DNA of 6,779 nucleotides from Microcaldota archaeon. GTDB lineage: Archaea > Micrarchaeota > Micrarchaeia > Micrarchaeales > CABMGC01. Numbering within the stretch: the first letter of the stretch is position 1; every line of letters starts with the position of its first letter. The notes under the pieces are model-generated. The model was not told the DNA's origin. It worked only from the letters and a program-made list of their open reading frames with translations, and made no database searches. The DNA lies in contig JAJZKH010000036.1 of NCBI GenBank assembly GCA_021850955.1, positions 1 through 6,779 on the forward strand, written 5' to 3'. Positions 1 to 5,491 of the stretch are shown here, one piece after another. Position numbers and translations under genes: made by a program.

Positions 1-343
1 GAAAGAATTTATACGAGTCTTGGTGTATTATTTCGTTGGCTTGGAAATAAAAAACGTAATTTTGACCTCTTTTGACTTCATTTCTAACTATATTTAGAGT
101 TGTATTTGCCATTTTATTAATTATTTCACCATTTTTATTTCCTTGTAATTCTAGCTTTGTATGATATATATGTATTCTATTATTTTTTAATAATTGTAAA
201 ATTTTGGTAGTGCTATCTTTCGAGGCATCTAGTATATATATATCGTCACATACCATTAAGTGTGAATAGATGGCTTCTAAAAATGGATAACCTTGCGAAT
301 AAACATCAAACAAAGGTATAAATCCTATTATGTGACTAGCCAT
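1..343 (-). CDS. GT2-type glycosyltransferase, N-terminal 114 residues (cut by the window edge)
   Basis: The minus strand is open from an ATG at 343 to the left edge, giving 114 residues and no stop. The protein starts with HIIGFIPLFDVYSQGYPFLE (residues 4-23). It then has CDDIYILDASKDSTTKIL (32-49), which matches the nucleotide-binding 'D-x-S-x-D-(S/G)-T' loop of family 2 glycosyltransferases, and VFYFQANEIIHQDS (97-110), which fits the strand carrying the metal-binding acidic motif. I recall archaeal GT2 proteins that begin the same way and carry a 'QADE(I/V)IHE' motif. Here the first Asp of that motif reads Asn (N103), so catalysis may be altered, though E104 remains. The ATG is the only reasonable start: an in-frame TAG lies 12 codons upstream and no other ATG, GTG or TTG lies between. 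No Shine-Dalgarno sequence is visible, but a TATA-like box fits a leaderless transcript. It probably adds a sugar to a surface glycan. Donor and acceptor are unknown. Confidence 0.8.
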   Translation of the reverse strand, partial: MASHIIGFIPLFDVYSQGYPFLEAIYSHLMVCDDIYILDASKDSTTKILQLLKNNRIHIYHTKLELQGNKNGEIINKMANTTLNIVRNEVKRGQNYVFYFQANEIIHQDSYKFF

Positions 344-368
344 ACATTCATTTTTAGGAAGTTGAATT

Positions 369-376
369 CTTAAATA
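369..376 (-). promoter_or_regulatory. Possible archaeal TATA box for the left-edge GT2 gene
   Basis: On the minus strand the bases TATTTAAG lie 26-33 positions before the ATG at 343. An archaeal TATA box usually sits about 26 bases before the transcription start, so this placement fits a leaderless or nearly leaderless mRNA and would explain the missing Shine-Dalgarno sequence. The DNA is AT-rich, so such a match can occur by chance. A second AT-rich candidate (TTTATTATAG, 391-400) lies further upstream. Confidence 0.3.
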
Positions 377-399
377 CTAATACTTTTGTACTATAATAA

Positions 400-549
400 A
401 TTTGTAGGAACTTCTTTCTTTCTTTTTCTCTTTGTAGTCAGGAAAAGCATCATAAAAACGTTAAACCTGTAATTACAATAAACGGAAGAAGGGTTTTTAC
501 GGATCGCCGGTGCCAAAAGATTCTGAATACGATAAAAAGAATGATATAA
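400..549 (+). pseudogene. Possible decayed coding fragment on the plus strand
   Basis: This plus-strand frame is open for 49 codons between a TAA at 397-399 and a TAA at 547-549, but it has no ATG, GTG or TTG near its beginning. The second half reads like real protein: KPVITINGRRVFTDRRCQKI, then LNTIKRMI and the stop. The first half comes from a pyrimidine-rich tract (about 406-432) and is probably not coding. I do not recognise the family. A remnant of a transposase or another lost gene is possible, and so is chance. It lies in the 255-base spacer (344-598) between two minus-strand GT genes, where I found nothing else convincing. Confidence 0.2.
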
Positions 550-598
550 TATAAAGAGTATCTTCTAGGCTGAAATAGGATGCACCAGAAATTTATAA

Positions 599-1552
599 TT
601 AAATTTTATTTTTAGCAATTATAGGTATGCGAGATTTTTTATACATGCTTAAAGCTTTGATAAAACCCAAAATATTGAATTTTAATCTCATAACTATCTC
701 ACTAGATGATCTAATACTAAATTCTGGCTCTATCTTTATAAAAGCCTGAACTGTATTATATATTAAGTTAAGAAGCAGGAATCGTTTCTTCCATCTAAAT
801 AGGAATATCCAGTCATTTCTTAAGGAAAAATAGGTTAGTTGCTCACTTGTCCATTTTTTCTTTATATTATATTTCATAGTGCTATAACGTTCCAAATGTA
901 TTATATTTGTATTGCTAACATAATAAGTTTTATAACCGTTTGTTGCTGCCCTTTTACAAAAGTCTGTTTCCTCGTAAAAAAAGGGTAGGTATACTTCATC
1001 TATTAAACCAATTTTTTGTATCACTTCTCTTTTGATTAGAAATACTGCCCCTATTACTGCTTCAACATAACCATTTTTATTTTTATTTTTTATATTAATT
1101 AATGTACAAAATTTTTCGCTATAGAACTTACCTTCGTAAGTCCTGCCATCCGGATACGTTAACTTGCAACCTATTATCCCTACATCACTTAATTTCTCAC
1201 CTACACTAACAATTTTTTTTAACCATTTAGTTTCATTAAATATTAGATCGTCATTTAAAAGCAATATATAATCTAAATTTTTATATTTTTTAAATGCATA
1301 CTCGATCGCTTTATTGTTAGCGTATCCAAAACCTTTATTTTTAACCTTTAGCAAATCAAAATTTTTAAAGTTTGATTTTACAAATTCTCGTGATTCATCC
1401 GTACTTTCCGCGTCAACTACAATTACCTTCAAATTCTTATAATTAACTTCTTTGAGAGTTTTTAAAGTAACTTTGAGTATTGATTCGTTCCCATATTTTA
1501 TTGCAATTCCATTCCAATTTAGAACTATTGCAACAACCAGCGGCTCAACCAT
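599..1552 (-). CDS. WbbL-like family 2 glycosyltransferase (rhamnosyltransferase-type)
   Basis: This 317-residue protein is a complete GT-A fold glycosyltransferase of the WbbL type (COG1216-like), which transfers a sugar from a nucleotide donor to a growing glycan on the cytoplasmic side of the membrane. In order it shows VVAIVLNWNG (residues 6-15), the donor loop VVDAESTDES (45-54), NKGFGYANNKAI (72-83), the metal-binding LLNDDL (98-103), a GAVFLIKREVIQKIGLIDE block (168-186), FFYEETDFCKRA (191-202, corresponding to the catalytic E-(T/D)-D-(F/W)-x-R motif) and a conserved His in IIHLERYS (217-224). The C-terminal 90 or so residues are basic and hydrophobic, consistent with peripheral membrane association. 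Length and motif order are normal for the family. The ATG at 1552 lies just before the conserved first strand. There is no Shine-Dalgarno sequence, but a good BRE/TATA-like box sits 30-37 bases upstream, so the gene is probably transcribed on its own, separated from the other GT genes by the gene-free region. The sugar specificity is not predictable. Confidence 0.93.
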   Translation of the reverse strand: MVEPLVVAIVLNWNGIAIKYGNESILKVTLKTLKEVNYKNLKVIVVDAESTDESREFVKSNFKNFDLLKVKNKGFGYANNKAIEYAFKKYKNLDYILLLNDDLIFNETKWLKKIVSVGEKLSDVGIIGCKLTYPDGRTYEGKFYSEKFCTLINIKNKNKNGYVEAVIGAVFLIKREVIQKIGLIDEVYLPFFYEETDFCKRAATNGYKTYYVSNTNIIHLERYSTMKYNIKKKWTSEQLTYFSLRNDWIFLFRWKKRFLLLNLIYNTVQAFIKIEPEFSIRSSSEIVMRLKFNILGFIKALSMYKKSRIPIIAKNKI

Positions 1553-1581
1553 TAAATCATATAAATATTAAGGACTTTGGA

Positions 1582-1597
1582 CTTATAAACTTTTCGT
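1582..1597 (-). promoter_or_regulatory. BRE/TATA-like archaeal promoter of the WbbL-like gene
   Basis: Read on the minus strand this is ACGAAAAG followed directly by TTTATAAG. The TATA-like octamer lies 30-37 bases before the ATG at 1552, and the purine-rich bases before it resemble a TFB-recognition element (BRE). Transcription would begin about 5-10 bases before the ATG, leaving no room for a Shine-Dalgarno sequence, and none is seen. The element and its spacing together are the best evidence in the window for an archaeal host. Confidence 0.5.
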
Positions 1598-1653
1598 CAT
1601 TGCCTTCTTCACAGATAATATCAAAGAATCCCTAACGTCTTAATGGAATAAAC

Positions 1654-1672
1654 AGTGTTGATTGTCGACACT
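1654..1672. repeat. Short inverted repeat, 8-base arms and 3-base loop
   Basis: AGTGTTGA (1654-1661) and TCGACACT (1665-1672) are complementary except for one position that can form a G-U pair in plus-strand RNA. The loop is TTG. No T-run follows, so it is not a typical intrinsic terminator. Stems of this size occur by chance when G-U pairs are allowed. Confidence 0.4.
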
Positions 1673-1824
1673 CAAAATATCCTGCTTCCGGCCATAGTTA
1701 TTAGTCACCGATTCCGTTGTCTGGTAGATACTGTAATTACTGTAGCGAACGTCTCAAAAACTGCCTTAGTATCTAATTTAATGAAGTACGATATTTTCTG
1801 GAATAGCTAGAAGTTGAATGCTAT

Positions 1825-1989
1825 TTAGGTATCTGTATTATCTATGATATTGTAAGTATGTTTGGCACACTTATTTACATGCGAATATGCACATAGTAGT
1901 TGCAGAACGAGATTTGCACCTTCTTCGATTGCGAATCTCCCAATCAGGTAGTTGCATTCTTTTCTGAGATTTCTTCTTCTTTTGTTCAT
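1825..1989 (-). CDS. Small ORF of 54 residues, doubtful
   Basis: The minus strand encodes a 54-residue peptide beginning MNKRRRNLRKECNYLIGRFA and ending with TAA. It has a very basic N-terminus followed by a mildly hydrophobic middle (ANLVLQLLCAYS). I do not recognise it. There is no Shine-Dalgarno sequence, an in-frame TGA lies six codons upstream, and after the stop the same frame has more interrupted open stretches. The ORF contains the hairpin at 1909-1939. It could be a fragment of a decayed basic DNA-binding protein or a chance ORF, and chance is at least as likely. Confidence 0.15.
   Translation of the reverse strand: MNKRRRNLRKECNYLIGRFAIEEGANLVLQLLCAYSHVNKCAKHTYNIIDNTDT
1896..1956. 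repeat. Hairpin flanked by a 9-base direct repeat
   Basis: GTAGTTGCA occurs at 1896-1904 and again at 1948-1956. Between the two copies lies an inverted repeat, GAGATTTGC (1909-1917) and GCGAATCTC (1931-1939), with a 13-base loop. The arms are complementary at eight of nine positions, and the ninth can form a G-U pair in plus-strand RNA. A direct repeat around an inverted repeat recalls a target-site duplication around a tiny element, or a protein-binding site, but the unit is only about 60 bases long. Confidence 0.4.
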
Positions 1990-2062
1990 AACGAATACAA
2001 CATGCTGTCAATCATACCACTATTCTAGAAAGTTGACAAATTAAATTTTTGTAAAACTTTTA

Positions 2063-2290
2063 ATTGAGTGTCTCGCTTTTCTTTTGTTGTATTTCTGATA
2101 TAGTACACACATTTATTGCGGTACCTAATCTAATCTCTTGTAATGATAAGCCCTCTCATACCTTAAGTATTGAATTAATGCAATATGGTATATTAGAGGG
2201 TTGTAAGTTAGTAATGGAAATAATAGTTATAGGCTGCCTTAAGTAGGTATAAGGTGGATTTGAAACTAATTGGCTATCGTTTGTAAACCT
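2063..2290 (-). pseudogene. Possible remnant of a helix-turn-helix (transposase-like) protein
   Basis: This minus-strand frame is open from 2290 to a TGA at 2158-2156, then open again to a TAA at 2062-2060. The second part reads EGLSLQEIRLGTAINVCTIS, then EIQQKKSETLN. The 'EGLSLQEI' start resembles the helix-turn-helix of many insertion-sequence transposases ('eGlSlreIa..l.vs..T'). The first part includes TNLQPSNIPYCINSILKV and then the stop. No start codon, zinc ribbon or catalytic DDE residues can be assigned. Against a coding origin, part of this stretch coincides with the palindrome at 2151-2200. The opposite strand carries an ATG-started 60-residue frame with no recognisable motif. I suggest a degraded mobile-element gene with low confidence. 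Confidence 0.22.
2151..2200. repeat. 50-base imperfect palindrome with three matching blocks
   Basis: Three pairs of complementary blocks nest around an 8-base loop: CCCTCT (2151-2156) with AGAGGG (2195-2200), ATACC (2158-2162) with GGTAT (2187-2191), and ATTG (2169-2172) with CAAT (2181-2184). Together they give 15 pairs interrupted by small asymmetric internal loops. No T-run follows on either strand, so this is not a classical terminator. An operator, a subterminal hairpin of an IS200/IS605-like element, or part of a structured RNA are possible. It lies about 100 bases downstream of the end of the GT operon. Confidence 0.5.
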
Positions 2291-2299
2291 TCATTTTGA

Positions 2300-3328
2300 T
2301 CAAACCTTTACTTTTTTTAGAATGTATTCTGCTCTTTTTTTAGGAGTATGATATTTAAAGAAGTGTTTTTGACCATTCCTTGCAATTTCAAACCATTCAT
2401 TACTTTTTATTACATACTTTTCAAACTTTTGCTTTAATTCATCAAAATCTTTAAAAAATAAAGCAGATTCTTCATCTACAAAGTCATTTAGTATATTTAT
2501 TGGGGTTCTTTGGGCTAGCAATGCAGTGCCATAACAAGATATTTCCCAATATCTCCAAGTATCATAGCCTGTACCTCGAGTAGAAAGCCCTAATTTGCTA
2601 TCCTTAATTATTCCAGTATACCTTTTTTTATTAATAATTTTTGTACTTATAAAGCCTTTAATTTTATTTTTAGCTAGATATTCTTTTAGCATCTTTATGT
2701 ACTTTTCCCTTTCCGAATTGTTAATGTGTCCAACAAAGGAAAGATCATAGCTTCTATCTCTATTTATTTTATACTTTATAGGATTCGCTACAGTTAAAGG
2801 TATTGGTGCGACATTAAACTTTTTTTGGTAGGATAAACCAATTGGCAGATTCCAATAAGAAAACCATCGCCTTTTCTTTCCACCAGTACCTGGAGTTCTG
2901 CTTAGTTCATAATAATATCTTGAGATCCATTCTAATTTTTTAAGTTTTGTTATGGGCCACTTGTAAAGTTCCCTTTTAAAGTAATAAGATATCTCCGGAT
3001 GTCTATAAATGCGCCTGATAAAGAAATCATCTATGCCATCAATAAAAATTTTTCTAACATTCGTTTTCTTATTTAGTACTGCATAAAAATATTTATCTAA
3101 AAAAGCGCTATTGAAAAATAAGATATAATCAAAATTATCTATTTCTTCGAGTATATCATTACTATGAACGTTTTTATGATTTAATATATTTATCTGTGTG
3201 TCGTTTATTTTATAATCTTCTGGTTTATAAAAAAAAATATTATTTTTTCCAACTAACTCTGAAAATCCATTGTACAGGGAGTCTTCCAAAAAAATGCCTT
3301 TATATGTGCTGTAAAATAGTATTTTCAT
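2300..3328 (-). CDS. CgeB/GT1-type glycosyltransferase (GT-B fold)
   Basis: This 342-residue protein fits the family with a 'glycosyl transferases group 1' C-terminal domain of the CgeB type (PF13524-like). The N-terminal half (MKILFYSTYKGIF, a probable first Rossmann strand) holds FDYILFFNSAFLDKY (66-80) and KIFIDGIDDFF (93-103). The second domain starts near YDLSFVGHIN (194-203) and contains the family signature RGTGYDTWRYWEIS (251-264), in which Arg, Gly, Asp-Thr and Glu form the nucleotide-sugar-binding loop. FVDEESALFFKDFDEL (283-298) and a C-terminal W-x-x-IA-x-NGQ...YHTPKKRAEYIL segment (312-337) are also typical. Unlike the GT4 proteins upstream it has no E-x7-E motif. The ATG at 3328 follows a clear Shine-Dalgarno sequence (GAGAGGT) and comes 17 bases after the upstream GT2 gene, so it is probably the last gene of the operon. 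The substrate is unknown. Confidence 0.88.
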   Translation of the reverse strand: MKILFYSTYKGIFLEDSLYNGFSELVGKNNIFFYKPEDYKINDTQINILNHKNVHSNDILEEIDNFDYILFFNSAFLDKYFYAVLNKKTNVRKIFIDGIDDFFIRRIYRHPEISYYFKRELYKWPITKLKKLEWISRYYYELSRTPGTGGKKRRWFSYWNLPIGLSYQKKFNVAPIPLTVANPIKYKINRDRSYDLSFVGHINNSEREKYIKMLKEYLAKNKIKGFISTKIINKKRYTGIIKDSKLGLSTRGTGYDTWRYWEISCYGTALLAQRTPINILNDFVDEESALFFKDFDELKQKFEKYVIKSNEWFEIARNGQKHFFKYHTPKKRAEYILKKVKV

Positions 3329-3336
3329 AAATTTAA

Positions 3337-3343
3337 CCTCTCT
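3337..3343 (-). promoter_or_regulatory. Shine-Dalgarno sequence before the CgeB-type GT gene
   Basis: On the minus strand GAGAGGT ends 8 bases before the ATG at 3328, within the 17-base spacer after the preceding GT2 gene. GAGGT can pair with the conserved CACCUCC end of 16S rRNA, so this gene is translated from its own ribosome-binding site within the operon and the ATG choice is secure. It is the clearest Shine-Dalgarno sequence in the window. Confidence 0.6.
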
Positions 3344-3345
3344 TT

Positions 3346-4350
3346 TTATTTTCGACTTTTTATTGCGTGCATATATATAAGTTTTAAAATAATTACTTTA
3401 AGGACACGTGAGATAATCGTCTGGAGCACCAAAGAGATGCTACTTTTAGAATAATGCTTGCTACTCAAGAATAGAATATAATCGTTCACAGTTATAGAAT
3501 AATTTTTTCTCCTAGTATTGAATAGATTATAATATATTTTAGTTTCGATCAAATTTATTTTATATATAATTTCAAGCTGTGTACCCTTTGCAATTTTATA
3601 CAGTATTTTTGTTTCTTCATGTGCCTTTTTAGTAAGCTCAGCTTCGCTTAAACAGAATTCATCAAACGTGTCTAGCTTACCATGCGTTACCTGTCCAGAT
3701 CCATGAATTCTATAACGTGTCAGTGCCTTTTTATCTGCAAGTATCTCGACTTTGTTCAATAATGCGATTAATAGCAGAAAAGCATCTAATGAAACCCCTA
3801 TTTTTTTAAGTTCATTTACCTTCTTTCTTATAAGTTTTTTCTTTACTGCCATTGAACTTGCATTCTCTTGAATATGCCATCTTTGAATAATTTCATTAAG
3901 ATTATTTTTATTATCCTTGATTAACAAAGTCAAATAATTTGATGAAAAATTGCATACATTTTTCTTAACATTCTTATTATTTTCATTAATTATGCTGTAC
4001 GAATTATGATAAAAACTTAAATTAGGATTTTCTTTAAAATACTTATACACAAATTTTAATTTGTCAACTTCAAATTCATCATCGTCATCTAAAAATGCAA
4101 TAACTTTGCCTCTAATCTTATTAAGCGCACTTACTAGTCTAACGCCCTCTTTTTTACTCTGATTATATATGCTTTTTATCTTGTATTTTTTTATTAGTGT
4201 ATCTATTTTTTTATCCCTGAATGCTTTAATTACTAATATTTCGTATTTTTGTTTATCTAGTGTTTGGTTCAATACAGACCTAATAGCATTTTCGATAAAT
4301 TTTTTTCTTTTATAAGCTTGGATTATTACAGTTATAAAGGGCTTAGACAA
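3346..4350 (-). CDS. Family 2 glycosyltransferase with a TTG start and an atypical donor loop
   Basis: This 334-residue protein has a GT-A domain in its first half: PFITVIIQAYKRKKFIENAI (4-23), SVLNQTLDKQKYEILVI (25-41), then GKVIAFLDDDDEFEVDKL (81-98), which carries the metal-binding Asp cluster. It continues with HIQENASSMAVKKKLI (159-174) and ALTRYRIHGSGQVTH (209-223), a typical acceptor-side motif. The usual 'VDDGSTD' after the second strand is replaced by VIKAFRDKKIDTLIKKY (40-56). From memory, this 'IK-x-F-x-D-x-x-ID' form is a known archaeal GT2 variant, so it is probably a subfamily trait rather than damage. Residues 303-329 are hydrophobic and basic and may anchor the protein at the membrane. 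The start must be TTG at 4350: an in-frame TAA lies five codons upstream and there is no ATG before the first conserved strand. A TATA-like stretch (about 4362-4375) lies in the 91-base gap upstream, and the next gene follows after 17 bases. Confidence 0.88.
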   Translation of the reverse strand: MSKPFITVIIQAYKRKKFIENAIRSVLNQTLDKQKYEILVIKAFRDKKIDTLIKKYKIKSIYNQSKKEGVRLVSALNKIRGKVIAFLDDDDEFEVDKLKFVYKYFKENPNLSFYHNSYSIINENNKNVKKNVCNFSSNYLTLLIKDNKNNLNEIIQRWHIQENASSMAVKKKLIRKKVNELKKIGVSLDAFLLLIALLNKVEILADKKALTRYRIHGSGQVTHGKLDTFDEFCLSEAELTKKAHEETKILYKIAKGTQLEIIYKINLIETKIYYNLFNTRRKNYSITVNDYILFLSSKHYSKSSISLVLQTIISRVLKVIILKLIYMHAIKSRK

Positions 4351-4441
4351 AATATCACGGTCTTATATATTATAACAATAATAGGTATACTTCTTAAGTC
4401 TAATTACTACAAAATTATTTTAAAAACTAATAATTTCAATT

Positions 4442-5491
4442 CTATTCTAATACTTTTCTGTATACTTCTAATGTTTCTCTTGCACATTTTTCCCATGTGA
4501 AGCTTCTTGCATATTCTGTTGCCTTCTTTCTTAGTTTTTCATTATAGCCATTTTCCTTTATGTTTTCTATTATTTGGGCCATGTGCTCCGGGCTTTCTGC
4601 TTCGAAGCAGTACTTTCTGACTTCTTTTGGGATCTTCCCGTATTTATAGATTATTACTGGAAGGCCGCGGGATTGGGCTTCTAGAATAGGTAAGCCGAAG
4701 CTTTCATAGGGCGTTGGAAATACAAATATGTCAAAGGAATCGTAAATTTCTATAATCTTCTCTCCAGGTGCATACCCTTTAAGGTGCACACGCTTATCCA
4801 TTGATATCTTATCTATTATCTTTTTATAATAAGCATTAGAGAATATAGGCTTGCCCCAAACGTCCATACTTATGTTTTCTCCCCTTACCAGTCTAAATGC
4901 ATCCAAAGCAAAAATAACATTTTTATTTGATGTAAGAATACCTAGGTAGCCAATCTTAAAATCTCTTTTATATCTGGTTTTTTGTGGAATTTTTTGTTTT
5001 ATATATCTCTGATCCAAACCCAAGTTTATAACTGAGATTTTCTTGCTACTAATACTAAGATTGTTACGTAAATCCTCTTTTGTTTGGGTTGAATTAGCAA
5101 TTAAATAATCAGAATAATTTAACAGCATGAAATTCATTTTTATTACAGAATTTAGCCATAAAAATGTTTTGAAATTTTTTTCGTATATAAATCTTGGTTG
5201 TTCTGGAGAAAAATGTACTGTAGTTATTAATTTTGTATTTTTTTTCTTTAGCAAAAATATTGGATCTTGAGAAATATTATGTATGATGTCGTAATTGTTA
5301 ACATCCTTAAAAAAGAGCTTTATTGATATTGAAAATGCCCTTCCTATAAATGGCATTTGTTTTATTTCTATTTTATCTGTTTGAGGATTTAATCTTTTTA
5401 AGTTCTTAAATAGTTCTGGCATGTATCTTTCTCTAGAGGAATACTTATTATAATCAAATTGACCAGGTGATCCTGTTAGCCCTACCTTCAT
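4442..5491 (-). CDS. GT4 family glycosyltransferase with duplicated C-terminal segment (second of tandem pair)
   Basis: This 349-residue GT-B protein is a retaining GT4 enzyme (glycosyl transferases group 1, PF00534-like) that moves a sugar from a nucleotide donor onto a glycan or lipid carrier. The N-terminal acceptor domain includes NNYDIIHNISQDP (65-77), LITTVHFSPEQP (88-99), YLIANSTQTKEDL (129-141) and VINLGLDQRY (154-163). The donor domain starts at FKIGYLGILTSNKNV (178-192) and contains HLKGYAPGEKIIEIYDSFDI (236-255), VFPTPYESFGLPILEAQSRG (257-276) with the E-x7-E pair E263/E271, then the tail. From I269 to Y344 the coding DNA is identical to that of the upstream GT4 gene (227-base repeat). 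Its ATG at 5491 overlaps the upstream stop as ATGA, so translation is likely coupled. Outside the shared tail the two proteins are only distantly similar, so they probably differ in acceptor and perhaps in donor. Confidence 0.92.
   Translation of the reverse strand: MKVGLTGSPGQFDYNKYSSRERYMPELFKNLKRLNPQTDKIEIKQMPFIGRAFSISIKLFFKDVNNYDIIHNISQDPIFLLKKKNTKLITTVHFSPEQPRFIYEKNFKTFLWLNSVIKMNFMLLNYSDYLIANSTQTKEDLRNNLSISSKKISVINLGLDQRYIKQKIPQKTRYKRDFKIGYLGILTSNKNVIFALDAFRLVRGENISMDVWGKPIFSNAYYKKIIDKISMDKRVHLKGYAPGEKIIEIYDSFDIFVFPTPYESFGLPILEAQSRGLPVIIYKYGKIPKEVRKYCFEAESPEHMAQIIENIKENGYNEKLRKKATEYARSFTWEKCARETLEVYRKVLE
4461..4687 (-). repeat. 227-base direct repeat, copy A (3' end of the second GT4 gene)
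   Basis: Compared base by base, this segment is identical to 5507-5733, with a constant offset of 1046. It encodes the last 76 shared residues of the GT4 protein, from the Ile just before the second Glu of the E-x7-E motif to the Tyr five codons before the end. I count 88 G or C of 227 (about 39%), against 27-32% in two nearby 60-base samples of the same gene. The identity ends abruptly on both sides: the Pro codon before it is CCT here and CCA in copy B, and the last five codons and the stop differ. Confidence 0.97.

Larger units (their letters stand above)
1553..2299. other. Gene-free region of about 750 bases with inverted repeats and possible gene remnants
   Basis: No convincing intact gene was found here on either strand. 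The 300 bases I counted (1621-1800 and 1861-1980) average about 38% G+C, above the 22-35% of the GT-gene segments sampled. The region is rich in stop codons but contains short open stretches that resemble protein fragments, for example on the minus strand at 1825-1989 and 2063-2290. It also holds three imperfect inverted repeats (1654-1672, 1909-1939, 2151-2200) and a 9-base direct repeat flanking the second. The best reading is a decayed insertion or an old gene scar inside the GT island. A structured non-coding RNA or regulatory DNA is an alternative. No box C/D motifs, tRNA-like or rRNA-like sequence was seen. Confidence 0.6.

Noticed and set aside
406..432. Pyrimidine-rich tract on the plus strand, considered as an archaeal T-rich terminator or regulatory tract
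   Set aside because: The tract is broken by C residues and follows no gene on the plus strand, so no function can be supported.
1729..1744. TACTGTA direct repeat (1729-1735 and 1738-1744)
   Set aside because: Two 7-base copies are too short and too few to call an array or operator, and no spacer periodicity or third copy exists.
1655..1810. Plus-strand frame of 51 codons with a GTG start
   Set aside because: It reads smoothly, but it has no recognisable motif or ribosome-binding site and it begins inside the hairpin at 1654-1672. It is not separable from chance.
1897..2025. Plus-strand open stretch antisense to the small 54-residue ORF
   Set aside because: It has no start at the right place and no family resemblance. 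Both strands are open here, so neither is favoured.
2064..2246. Plus-strand frame of 60 codons starting with ATG
   Set aside because: It has no recognisable motif, lies across the palindrome at 2151-2200, is antisense to another open stretch, and has no Shine-Dalgarno sequence before its ATG.
2280..2306. GTTTG and CAAAC inverted repeat at the end of the CgeB-type GT gene, considered as a terminator
   Set aside because: The stem is only five bases with a loop of about 17 bases, and no T-run follows on the minus strand.
4264..4500. Plus-strand frame of 78 codons
   Set aside because: It lies antisense to the start of the GT2 gene, the 91-base gap and the tail of the GT4 gene. It is a hydrophobic, low-complexity product of AT-rich antisense sequence.
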